64,000 bases of DNA, from assembly GCA_017577365.1 (NCBI GenBank), contig PKRJ01000005.1, forward strand, positions 40,833 to 104,832, written 5' to 3'. Below, piece by piece: positions 22,985-30,723 of this stretch (positions are counted from its first letter, which is position 1; every line of letters begins with the position of its first letter). The position numbers and the translations under genes were made by a program. The stretch is from Gammaproteobacteria bacterium. Its GTDB lineage: Bacteria > Pseudomonadota > Gammaproteobacteria > Steroidobacterales > Rariloculaceae. Under the pieces are notes generated by a model. The model had not been told where the DNA came from, did no database searches, and was given only the letters and a program-made list of their open reading frames with translations.

Positions 22985-25420
22985 CTAGTCGCCGCGCGAT
23001 ACCGGACGAGCGGCCGCGGCGAGCTCGGCTTCGGTGAGCTCACCGTGGGCCGGCGCCTGCATCCGGAACACCGCGCTGCTCACGATCCCGGCGATGATCG
23101 CCGAGAACCGATAATCCTGCGCCTCGGCGCGACGGACGATCTCGCGCACCTGCGGCATGTCGAAGTGCTCGAGCTCGCGCCCGAGCGCGTACATCATGAG
23201 CCGCTCCGTGAGCGCCTGCACGAGCTGATCCGGCCGCTCGAGCAGCGCCTCGCGGAGCTCCACGGGGCCGTCGATCTCGGCGCCGCCGGGCAGCACCGTG
23301 CTCGCGTCGATCGGCGCGTTCGCCTCGCGATCGATATCGCGCCACTCGCCGATCACGCTGAAATTCTCGAGCGCGAGGCCGTACGGATCGATCACGCCGT
23401 GGCAGCTGTTGCACGATGCGCTCTCGCGATGGCGCTCGAGCCGCGCGCGGATCGTCGTCGGCTTCTCGCCCGCGGGCGTCGTCAGATCGGTCTCGACGTT
23501 CGGCGGCGGCGGGGCGGGGGGAGTGCCCATCAGCTTCGAGAGCACCCACGCGCCGCGCAGCACCGGCGAGGTGCGATCGCCGTACGACGTGCGGAGCAGC
23601 ACGGCGCCCTTGCCGAGCAGGCCGAAGCGGCGCGGATCGTCGAGCTCGACGCGGCGGAACTGCGGACCGAGCACGCCGTCGACGCCGTAATGCCGCGCGA
23701 GTCGCTCGTTCAGGAACGTGTGCTTCGCGGTCAGCAGCTCGAGCACGCTGCGATCCTCGAGGAGCACGCTCTCGAGGAACAGCTCGATCTCGGTCTCGAA
23801 AGCGCGTCTCAACGCTGGATCGAACACCGGAAACAGGTTTCGATCCGGCTCGACCGCGTCGAGGTCGTCGAGGTCGAGCCACCTCAACGCGAAATTCGTG
23901 ACGAGGCTGCGCGCCTTCGGATCGGCGAGCATCCGCTCGACCTGCGCGTCGAGCACGCCGGGTTTGCCGAGGTCGCCCGCTTCGGCGAGCCGAAGCAGCT
24001 CGTCGTCCGGTCCGCGGCTCCACAGGAAGAACGAAAGCCGCGATGCGAGCTCGATGTCGCTCAGCGCGAACTCCGACGTCGCGTCCTGCTGCGGCACGAT
24101 CGTGCGATACAGGAAATCGGGGCTCGCAAGCACGGCTGCGACGACGTGCTCGATGCCTTCGTCGAAGCCGCCGGGCCCTTCGCGCCCGAGCTCGAAGAAC
24201 GGCATCAGGCGATCGATATCGCTCTGCTCGACCGGACGGCGGAACGCGCGGCGCGCGAGATGCGCGACGATCCGCTCGGCGCAGGCGCGCTCTTCCTCGA
24301 TCGACTCGGGCTCGCAGACGAAGATCTTCTCGCGGCTCGGCGTGCGCGAGAGGCCCGTCACGGCGAACGGCCCGTCGATCTTGACGCCGCCGATGATCCG
24401 CGGCACGCGTTGCTCGCCGGTGTAGTTGAAGCCGCCGTACGGCGTGAAGCCGTAGATCAGCTCGTCGGTCGCGGCACGTGCGCGCTCGATGAACGTCACG
24501 ACGACCTCGTGCGTGCCGGCCTCGACCTCGACGGGAATGTCCGTGAAGCGCGCCATGATCGCCGCCCGCGCGGCCGCGCCGCCGCGATCGACGAGGCGGA
24601 GATCCTCGGGGCCGCCCAGGCGCTCCCGGAAGACCTCGCGGCGGTCGATCAGCACGACGACCGTGTGCTCGGTCTCGATGGAGCGCGGATAGAGCCCGAC
24701 GTCGAGATCGGTCAGCGTGATGCGGTACGTGCCGTCGGCCGGGAAGCGGTGCGTGAAGCGCATGCCGCCGCGCGTGCCGAGCGGCAGGCCATCGACGTAT
24801 TCGTCCTGATCGTCCGACGGGGGAGGGTAGTACGCGCTCGACATCTTCGGGTTCGGCGTGCCGACCGCGAGCCGCGCGATCGTGCGTGCCGCGGAAACGT
24901 ACTGCTCGAGGAAGGTCGGCGACACGCTGAGCGCGGCGGCGATATTCGTGAAGCCGTCGACCTCGATGTCCGCGGGCAGCATTTCCTCCGCGTCGATCTC
25001 GACGCCCAAGAGATCCTCGACGGCGGCCGCGTACTCGCTGCGATTCAGTCGATGGATCGGGACGTGGCCCGCGCGACGCGTCGGCGGCGCGGAATCGATC
25101 GACGTCTCGAGGAACGCGATGAGGTCGTCGAGCCGTTCCTCGCCGGGATGCGGGCTGCCGGGCGGCGGCATCAGGCGGCCGCGGAGCTTGCGGATCGCGG
25201 CCTCGAACGTCGCCGCGTGCTCGGGGATCGCGTCCGGCCCGAGCCCTTCGAAGCTCACACCGGCGGTGTAATCGAGCGCGTTATGACACTCGACGCAATA
25301 ACGCTCGATGACCGCCCAAGCGTCTCCGGTCTTGGCTCCCGGAGCGCGCGCCAAATGAATGCCGACGGCGGCGGCCGCGGCAACGGTGCCCGCCGCGAGC
25401 AGGCCGTAAGAACGCTTCAT
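22985..25420 (-). CDS. DUF1592/DUF1588/DUF1585 protein with two c-type heme motifs
   Basis: The 811-residue exported protein carries two CxxCH motifs: CVECH at residues 42-46, in a cytochrome-c-like N-terminal domain with MPPPGSPHP, and CNSCH at 670-674 in the DUF1585/1588 region (GVIDPYGLALENFSVIGEWR). Between them are DUF1587 (VPIHRLNRSEYAAAVEDLLG), a carbohydrate-binding-like beta domain, and DUF1595/1592 (RRAFRRPVEQSDIDRLMPFF; SRLSFFLWSRGPDDELL). It is probably a periplasmic heme protein in an oxidative process of unknown substrate. It starts the operon DUF1592-DUF1552-MBL-ankyrin. Confidence 0.9.
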   Translation of the reverse strand: MKRSYGLLAAGTVAAAAAVGIHLARAPGAKTGDAWAVIERYCVECHNALDYTAGVSFEGLGPDAIPEHAATFEAAIRKLRGRLMPPPGSPHPGEERLDDLIAFLETSIDSAPPTRRAGHVPIHRLNRSEYAAAVEDLLGVEIDAEEMLPADIEVDGFTNIAAALSVSPTFLEQYVSAARTIARLAVGTPNPKMSSAYYPPPSDDQDEYVDGLPLGTRGGMRFTHRFPADGTYRITLTDLDVGLYPRSIETEHTVVVLIDRREVFRERLGGPEDLRLVDRGGAAARAAIMARFTDIPVEVEAGTHEVVVTFIERARAATDELIYGFTPYGGFNYTGEQRVPRIIGGVKIDGPFAVTGLSRTPSREKIFVCEPESIEEERACAERIVAHLARRAFRRPVEQSDIDRLMPFFELGREGPGGFDEGIEHVVAAVLASPDFLYRTIVPQQDATSEFALSDIELASRLSFFLWSRGPDDELLRLAEAGDLGKPGVLDAQVERMLADPKARSLVTNFALRWLDLDDLDAVEPDRNLFPVFDPALRRAFETEIELFLESVLLEDRSVLELLTAKHTFLNERLARHYGVDGVLGPQFRRVELDDPRRFGLLGKGAVLLRTSYGDRTSPVLRGAWVLSKLMGTPPAPPPPNVETDLTTPAGEKPTTIRARLERHRESASCNSCHGVIDPYGLALENFSVIGEWRDIDREANAPIDASTVLPGGAEIDGPVELREALLERPDQLVQALTERLMMYALGRELEHFDMPQVREIVRRAEAQDYRFSAIIAGIVSSAVFRMQAPAHGELTEAELAAAARPVSRGD

Positions 25421-25507
25421 AGCGAGAGGATAGGAGGAACCGTCCGGGTCAGTCCAGAAGCCTAGGCGGCTGCCCGCACGGGAAGGCTGCGAGACCGGAA
25501 ACGAAAC

Positions 25508-25540
25508 GCGCGGGCGGCGGAAAGGGCCAGCCGCCCGCGC
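25508..25540 (-). terminator. Intrinsic terminator of the OmpA-like gene
   Basis: An 11-bp perfect stem pairs 25508-25518 with 25530-25540 around an 11-base loop. Read on the minus strand it is followed by GTTTCGTTT. It lies 44 bases after the stop of the OmpA-like gene at 25585. Confidence 0.75.
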
Positions 25541-25584
25541 TCTCGACTGGACTGCGGCCGGCCGGCCGCGTCACTGCGCAGAGA

Positions 25585-26676
25585 TCAGTTCAGCACGCGG
25601 AACTCGACGCGGCGGTTCAGCGCGCGGCCCGACTCGGTGGAGTTGTCCGCGATCGGCTGCGATTCGCCGTATCCGCGCGCGATGAGGCGCGAAGCGGCGA
25701 TGCCCTGGCTTACGAGGAAATCGCGAACCGCTTCCGCGCGCCGCTGCGAAAGCTCGAGGTTGTACTGATCGCTGCCGCTGCTGTCGGTGTGGCCGGCGAT
25801 CTCGGCGCGCAGGTTCGGCTCGCCGCGTAGCGCCTCGGCGACCCCGAGCAGAATCTCGCGCGCCTCCGTCGTCAGCGTCGCCGAGTTGAACTCGAAGTTC
25901 ACGCCTTGGAGACGGAGGGTCTGCTGCGTGGTCTGGACGACGCAGCCGCGATTGTCCGTCGCGAGCCCGGCGAGCGTATTCGGGCACTGATCGATCTGAT
26001 CGGGAACGCCGTCGCCGTCGCTGTCGGTGATCTCGGCCGGAACGTTGACCGTCTCCCGCACGACGCGCTCGCGGACGACCTCGCGCTCGACGACCCGGCG
26101 GCCGAGCGGAACGGTGACGCCGAGACCGATACGCCACTCGTTCATGCCTTCATTGGCGGGCGTCTCGTACTCGTCCCGGACGTAGCGCGCCTCGCCGCGC
26201 ACGCGGACGCCGCCGCTGCCGAGCCCTTTCGTCATGAAACCGAGCCCGACGTTACCGATCGCGTCGGTATCGTCGTTCGCCTCGAGCAACGCGTCGTTGC
26301 GCACCAGGCCGGCGCCGAAGATCACGAACGGCGTCGTTCTGTCGCCGCCGAGGAACTTGTAGCCGACGTCGAGGCTCGCGCCGTACTGATAGTGATCGGT
26401 CACGCCCGCTTGGCCGGCATCGATCTGGTTCACGAAAGTCTGCGCTTCCCAGAACCAGCGATCCGTCCACTGACGCCCGTACGCGATCGCGAGGCCCCTG
26501 CCGTCCCGGCCGACATCGCGATCGCGATCGACCGACAGGTAGTACGGCAGCACGGACAGATAGCCTTTCGACTCGGTGCGCGTCTCGGATTCACTGACCG
26601 AGTCGTCCTGTGCCGTGGCGAGATTCGCCGCGAGTGCGCCTGTGAGTAGAGTCAACGGAGCGACAAGCTTCGACAT
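25585..26676 (-). CDS. OmpA-family outer-membrane protein with TSP3-type repeat
   Basis: The 363-residue protein has a signal peptide (LVAPLTLLTGALAANLATAQ), an eight-strand beta-barrel of about 190 residues, a calcium-binding-type repeat DSDGDGVPDQIDQCPNT, and a C-terminal OmpA domain that binds peptidoglycan (FEFNSATLT, IAGHTDSSGSDQYN, LIARGYGESQPIADN, NRRVEFRVLN). The barrel-repeat-OmpA order matches the OprF class of structural porins. ATG 26676 is preceded by AAAGGG. An intrinsic terminator follows the gene, so it is monocistronic. Confidence 0.92.
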   Translation of the reverse strand: MSKLVAPLTLLTGALAANLATAQDDSVSESETRTESKGYLSVLPYYLSVDRDRDVGRDGRGLAIAYGRQWTDRWFWEAQTFVNQIDAGQAGVTDHYQYGASLDVGYKFLGGDRTTPFVIFGAGLVRNDALLEANDDTDAIGNVGLGFMTKGLGSGGVRVRGEARYVRDEYETPANEGMNEWRIGLGVTVPLGRRVVEREVVRERVVRETVNVPAEITDSDGDGVPDQIDQCPNTLAGLATDNRGCVVQTTQQTLRLQGVNFEFNSATLTTEAREILLGVAEALRGEPNLRAEIAGHTDSSGSDQYNLELSQRRAEAVRDFLVSQGIAASRLIARGYGESQPIADNSTESGRALNRRVEFRVLN

Positions 26677-27044
26677 CGATTTCCCTTTCCTGTGTTCGTC
26701 CAGAGGACCGCATGGAGGCGCGTTGCCCGGGGAGGAACCGGGCCGGTGTCGCGAATCGACGACACGTCTAGACGCCCTCCGAACCGTGTTGTTGTAAGAA
26801 GACAACATGCTTCCGATAACGGAAGTAACGTTAGCGAATGCAAGGAACGAGCGCAACGCTTGTGCGAAGGAGAATCGTTTTGCGGGGCGAGGAAGAGCGC
26901 GTCCGCGCTCGAGGCGTCGAAACTCGTCGGGCGGCCGAGTCGACGGAAGGGAGCCGACGAGGTCCGTTCGACTTCGACCGACGGTAGGGATTACCGATCG
27001 AGATTACGGAGCGCGGCGGATGTCGCGTTAGACTAGCGTCCCGC
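26677..27044. promoter_or_regulatory. 368-bp divergent intergenic region with three adjacent palindromes
   Basis: This region separates the OmpA-like gene (minus) from the AI-2E permease (plus). I see no credible gene in it. It contains three inverted repeats in a row: GTTGT/ACAAC (26791-26806), CTTCCG/CGGAAG (26810-26825) and the perfect octamer TAACGTTA (26826-26833). They may be operator or attenuation elements for the OmpA-like gene. No convincing -35/-10 pair was found. Confidence 0.4.
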
Positions 27045-28259
27045 ATGACCGCGTTCAGCCTCAACGAGTTCTATCAGCGCAATCGCCGCGTCGTCATCTG
27101 GGCGATCCTTTTCGGATTGCTCTGGCTGCTGCGGGATTTCTTCGGCGTCGTCTTCCTGACCTTCGTGCTCGCGATCATCGCCGCGCCGATGGCCGCGTTC
27201 GGCGTTCGCAAGCTGAGGCTGCCGCATTGGCTCGCGTTGACGCTCGTATACGTGCTGTTCCTCGTCGTGCTGGTCTCGTTCATCCGCTTCGTCGTGCCGA
27301 GCGTCGCGTCGGAGGTGAACCGCATGATCGAAAACCTCCCGACGACCGAGACCCGTCTGATCGAGATGAAGAACCGGCTCGTCGAGCGCTATCCGTCGTT
27401 CCGCGAGCCGCTCGCCGGGTTCATGCGGAGCGCGCTGACGGACGACGTCGTCGCGACGATCGACCGCCGCCTCGCGAACGAGCGTGCCCGTCTCGGCATT
27501 TCGGATGCCGATATCGACGAGGTGCTGGAGGAGGGCGGCGAGGTTCCGGACACGCTCGCCGAGTACTGGAATCGGCGCGACCAGCTCTACCTGAATGCGC
27601 TCGTCACGGAGCAGTTCCAGCGGGTCCGCGAATACGCGCCCGCGGTGATCAACATGCTGTACCGCGCGACGGCGACGACGCTGATCGCGCTTCTCTTCAG
27701 CTTTCTGATTCTCGTCGACTCGAACCGCATCAAGCGGGGCATCACGCAGCTCAAGACGTCGCGGATCGGAGATTTCTACGACGAGGCCGCGCAGCCGATC
27801 GCGCGGTTCGGCATCCTCGTCGGCCGCGCGATCGAGGCCCAGGCGTGGATCGCGGTGCTGAACACGACGCTGACGCTCATCGGGCTACTTCTGCTCGATA
27901 TCCCGCTCGTCGCGATGCTGTCCATGATCGTCTTCGTCTGCAGCTTCATCCCGGTGCTCGGCGTTTTCCTGTCGACGACCCCGATCGTGCTCGTCGCGCT
28001 GAACGCCGGCGGTCCGGCGCTCTCGCTCGCCGCGATCGGCATGGTCGTCGCGATCCACGCGTTGGAAGCTTATTTGCTGAACCCGCTGATCTACGGGCGG
28101 CATCTGCGGCTGAACCCGGTGCTGACGCTGATCATCCTGTACGTCGGCTACCACCTGTTCGGCCTGTGGGGCATGCTGCTCGGCGTGCCGGTCGCGCGCT
28201 ATTTCATTCACGACGTGCTCGGCATTCCGTTCAAGGAACGCGAGGCGCCGGCGGCGTAG
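27045..28259 (+). CDS. AI-2E family transporter (TqsA/PerM-like permease)
   Basis: The 404-residue inner-membrane protein has the AI-2E family layout: three N-terminal helices (residues 15-85), a soluble insertion of about 120 residues (MIENLPTTETRLIEMKNRL to VTEQFQRVRE), and five C-terminal helices including LLLLDIPLVAMLSMIVF, FIPVLGVFLSTTPIVLVAL and the closing GMLLGVPVARYFIHDVLG. Family members export small molecules or ions, and the autoinducer role is not general. It is monocistronic, convergent with modA. Confidence 0.9.
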   Translation: MTAFSLNEFYQRNRRVVIWAILFGLLWLLRDFFGVVFLTFVLAIIAAPMAAFGVRKLRLPHWLALTLVYVLFLVVLVSFIRFVVPSVASEVNRMIENLPTTETRLIEMKNRLVERYPSFREPLAGFMRSALTDDVVATIDRRLANERARLGISDADIDEVLEEGGEVPDTLAEYWNRRDQLYLNALVTEQFQRVREYAPAVINMLYRATATTLIALLFSFLILVDSNRIKRGITQLKTSRIGDFYDEAAQPIARFGILVGRAIEAQAWIAVLNTTLTLIGLLLLDIPLVAMLSMIVFVCSFIPVLGVFLSTTPIVLVALNAGGPALSLAAIGMVVAIHALEAYLLNPLIYGRHLRLNPVLTLIILYVGYHLFGLWGMLLGVPVARYFIHDVLGIPFKEREAPAA

Positions 28260-28339
28260 GGCGCCGATTCGGTCGCGTTCCGTGCGCGAGCCGCGGACAC
28301 CTCTCCCGGCGGTCGCGAAGCGCTGCGCGAGCCGTGCCG

Positions 28340-29089
28340 TCAGGGGCCGTACCCGTGGCTGCGGATGATCTCGCGCGCTTCCGGGCCTTGCACGAACGCG
28401 GCGAATGCGCGCACGCCGGGTGTGTCCTTGAGCAGCACCGCTTCCTGCGCGATCGGCTCGTGCAGCGAGTCCGGCACGAGCCAGTAAGAGCCGGGAATCT
28501 TGGGCTCCTGCCGTGCGAGCTGGGCCCAGGCGACGAAGCCGAGCTCGGCGTTGCCGGTCGCTACGAACTGGTACGCCTGTCCAATGTCCTGGCCGCGCAC
28601 GATTCGCGACTGCAAGTCGTTCCATAGGCCGCGCGCAACGAGAACATCGCGCGCCGCCGCGCCGTATGGCGCGAGATCCGGGTTCGCAATGGCGAGAAAG
28701 CGGAAAGTTCCGGCTTCGAGAACTCGGCCGTCCTCGTCGACGTAACCCGGCAGCGGGCTCCACAGCGCGAGCCGTCCCATCGCGTAGCGAAATCGCGAGC
28801 CGGGCACGATCAGGCCCTGTTCCTCCAGCAGCCGGGGACGCTCGTCGTCGGCCGCGAAGAAGGCGTCGTACGGCGCGCCGCTTCGGATCTGCGCGTACTG
28901 GCTGCCGGTCGATCCGAAGCTGGCCACTACCCTGTGCTCCGAGAGCTGCTGGAATCTTTCGATCAGCGCGTCCATCGTCGCGGCGAAATTCGTCGCGACG
29001 GCGATTCTGACCTCGTCGGCGGCAACATGCGCAGCCGATAACGCGAGGGCGAGAGCAAGGCACACCGCACCGACGCGCTTCGAGATCAT
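28340..29089 (-). CDS. modA: Molybdate ABC transporter substrate-binding protein, lone copy
   Basis: The 249-residue periplasmic protein has a signal peptide (VCLALALALSAAHVAA) and ModA features: VRIAVATNFAATMDALIERF, VVASFGSTGSQYAQIRSGAPYD, FFAADDERPRLLEEQGL, FLAIANPDLAPYGAAARDVL and IGQAYQFVATGNAELGFVAW. It should bind molybdate or tungstate. There is no modB or modC next to it; neighbours are the AI-2E permease and the SYLF-fasciclin gene. The ATG at 29089 has no strong Shine-Dalgarno sequence. Confidence 0.88.
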   Translation of the reverse strand: MISKRVGAVCLALALALSAAHVAADEVRIAVATNFAATMDALIERFQQLSEHRVVASFGSTGSQYAQIRSGAPYDAFFAADDERPRLLEEQGLIVPGSRFRYAMGRLALWSPLPGYVDEDGRVLEAGTFRFLAIANPDLAPYGAAARDVLVARGLWNDLQSRIVRGQDIGQAYQFVATGNAELGFVAWAQLARQEPKIPGSYWLVPDSLHEPIAQEAVLLKDTPGVRAFAAFVQGPEAREIIRSHGYGP

Positions 29090-29231
29090 CGTCGAATTTT
29101 GCTTGCCGGCGTTCACTCCGAAGCGAAGCGGGACGTGGCGAAATTCAAGCCAAGAATATCCGCGGCGCAGTATACGCACGACTACTGCGCACGTGCGATG
29201 GGCTTCGCAGCCGCGGGCTCGGACGGAACGG

Positions 29232-30611
29232 CTACTCCGTGTCGCCCGTATCTTGCGTCGGCGCTTGACGCGATGGCTCCGCGCTCTGCTCTTGCCGCGC
29301 GGGCCGATCCTGCGCGCGTGGCTCCTGCGACTCTTCTTCGGCTTCGACCTCTTCGGCCTCGGCGACGGCGGTCTCTTGCGGTCGCGCGAGCAGCGCGTCG
29401 ATGACGTGGACGCGGAGGTTACCGGCGACGAGATCGGGCTCGACGACCGACGCGTCGCCGACCGTGAAGCGATCGCCTTCGACGTCGACGCTCACGGTAT
29501 CGCCGTCGACCGTCAGCGCCTCGCCGATGTTGCCCGCCATCGTGCGGTCGAGATCGTCCGCGACGATATGCGCGCGAAGCATCCGGATCAGCGCCTCGCG
29601 GTTCTCGGGCGCGAGCAGCTCGTCGCGCGACACGCCGGTCGCGTCGAAGGCCTCGTCGGTGGGCGCGAAGACCGTGTACGGCGTTTCGCCGGTCAGCGCG
29701 TCGTCGAGGCCGACGGCTTTCAGCGCGTCGACGAATATCGAGAGGTCGTCGCGTTCCGCCGCGATCTCGTCGAGGCGTTCCGGTCGCCCGGGAGCGGGGG
29801 GCTCGTCGTCGAACGTCGCGGCCGCACGCGCTTCGGGCTCCGTAGGCTCGTCCAACGTCTCGTCGGCGGGCGCGGGCTCGCCGGCCTCGGCGACGCGCGC
29901 CTCTTCGCCGGCCTCGGGGCCGGCCGGAACCCCGGTGCGCGCGGCCTCGGCGACCCGCGCCTCGACCTCCGCGGCGCGATTCAGGTTCTTCGCGGGCCAG
30001 AAGCGCGCGCCGGTGACGTCGACTTGCGCCATCAAGCCGCCCCCTGCTACGCGAAAGGCGCGAATGCCGCCGAGGAACGGCTCCTCGGCGGCGACGCCGC
30101 CCGTTCCCGCCGCGGCCTGCGCGGCGAGCAGGCCGTCCCACTCACCGGAGACGAAGCTCTCGTACGTGTCTCGGTCGCGGAAGAGCAGCACGAGTCGATA
30201 GCTTTCGAAGCCGGCGCCGAGCCCGATGCCTCCGGAGCCGAGCCGCATGAAGGTCACGTCGTCGCCGTCGTGCGAGCGCGCGACGCCGGTGCCGCCGGCG
30301 CCCGTCAGGAGCATCCCACCCTTCGTCGTCGCGAACACCGCGTGACCGTAGGCCTGCTCCATGAGCTCCGCCGCATTGGCGCTGTCTCGGCGCAGCCGCC
30401 TGAGCGCATCGTCCGCCATGTCGATCAGCTCCGCGCGCCGCTCGACGAGATCCGGGTCGTCACGCTTCGAGCGCGAGCGTGTCCGCGCGTCGCGGTCTCC
30501 GCGCTCGACGGCGGTCTCGTCGTCACGATCCGTGGTCTGAGCCGCGGCCGTGCTCAGGCCGAACGCCGAGACCACGGCGATCATCAGGGCGCGCATCGCT
30601 CTCGTCGTCAT
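29232..30611 (-). CDS. SYLF (Ysc84-like) - fasciclin fusion protein, exported
   Basis: The 459-residue protein has a signal peptide (ALMIAVVSAFGLSTAAAQ), then a SYLF lipid-binding domain at about 55-210 (VFATTKGGMLLTGAGGTGVA, LGSGGIGLGAGFESYRLVLL, VDVTGARFWPAKNLN). A ~75-residue acidic linker is followed by a fasciclin domain at about 285-400 (LSIFVDALKAVGLDDAL, PYTVFAPTDEAFDA, LIRMLRAHIVADDLD, VHVIDALLARP) and an acidic Glu/Gln-rich tail. Both domains occur in cell-surface proteins, but their fusion is unusual. ATG 30611 is supported by AGGAG and by the sigma-54 promoter at 30651-30665, whose start site near 30639 excludes longer versions. Confidence 0.88.
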   Translation of the reverse strand: MTTRAMRALMIAVVSAFGLSTAAAQTTDRDDETAVERGDRDARTRSRSKRDDPDLVERRAELIDMADDALRRLRRDSANAAELMEQAYGHAVFATTKGGMLLTGAGGTGVARSHDGDDVTFMRLGSGGIGLGAGFESYRLVLLFRDRDTYESFVSGEWDGLLAAQAAAGTGGVAAEEPFLGGIRAFRVAGGGLMAQVDVTGARFWPAKNLNRAAEVEARVAEAARTGVPAGPEAGEEARVAEAGEPAPADETLDEPTEPEARAAATFDDEPPAPGRPERLDEIAAERDDLSIFVDALKAVGLDDALTGETPYTVFAPTDEAFDATGVSRDELLAPENREALIRMLRAHIVADDLDRTMAGNIGEALTVDGDTVSVDVEGDRFTVGDASVVEPDLVAGNLRVHVIDALLARPQETAVAEAEEVEAEEESQEPRAQDRPARQEQSAEPSRQAPTQDTGDTE

Positions 30612-30650
30612 GACGCAACACTCCTCGCCTCGACGTGACGACTTCGAGAC

Positions 30651-30665
30651 GCAAGCGGCGTGCCA
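30651..30665 (-). promoter_or_regulatory. Sigma-54 (-24/-12) promoter of the SYLF-fasciclin gene
   Basis: Read on the minus strand the sequence is TGGCACG-CCGC-TTGC, a full match to the sigma-54 consensus TGGCACG-N4-TTGC. The predicted start near 30639 leaves a 28-base leader containing AGGAG before ATG 30611. Confidence 0.82.
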
Positions 30666-30723
30666 AAGCGCGCGCGGCGACTGCGTCGTTAGCAAGATTG
30701 AGAAAAACGCCCGGCGCTGCGAC

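Noticed and set aside
22952..25465. Very long open frame antisense to the DUF1592 gene (837 codons)
   Set aside because: High-GC codon bias opens the complementary frame. The translation is Arg/Glu/Leu-rich without any domain, while the minus-strand frame carries clear family motifs.
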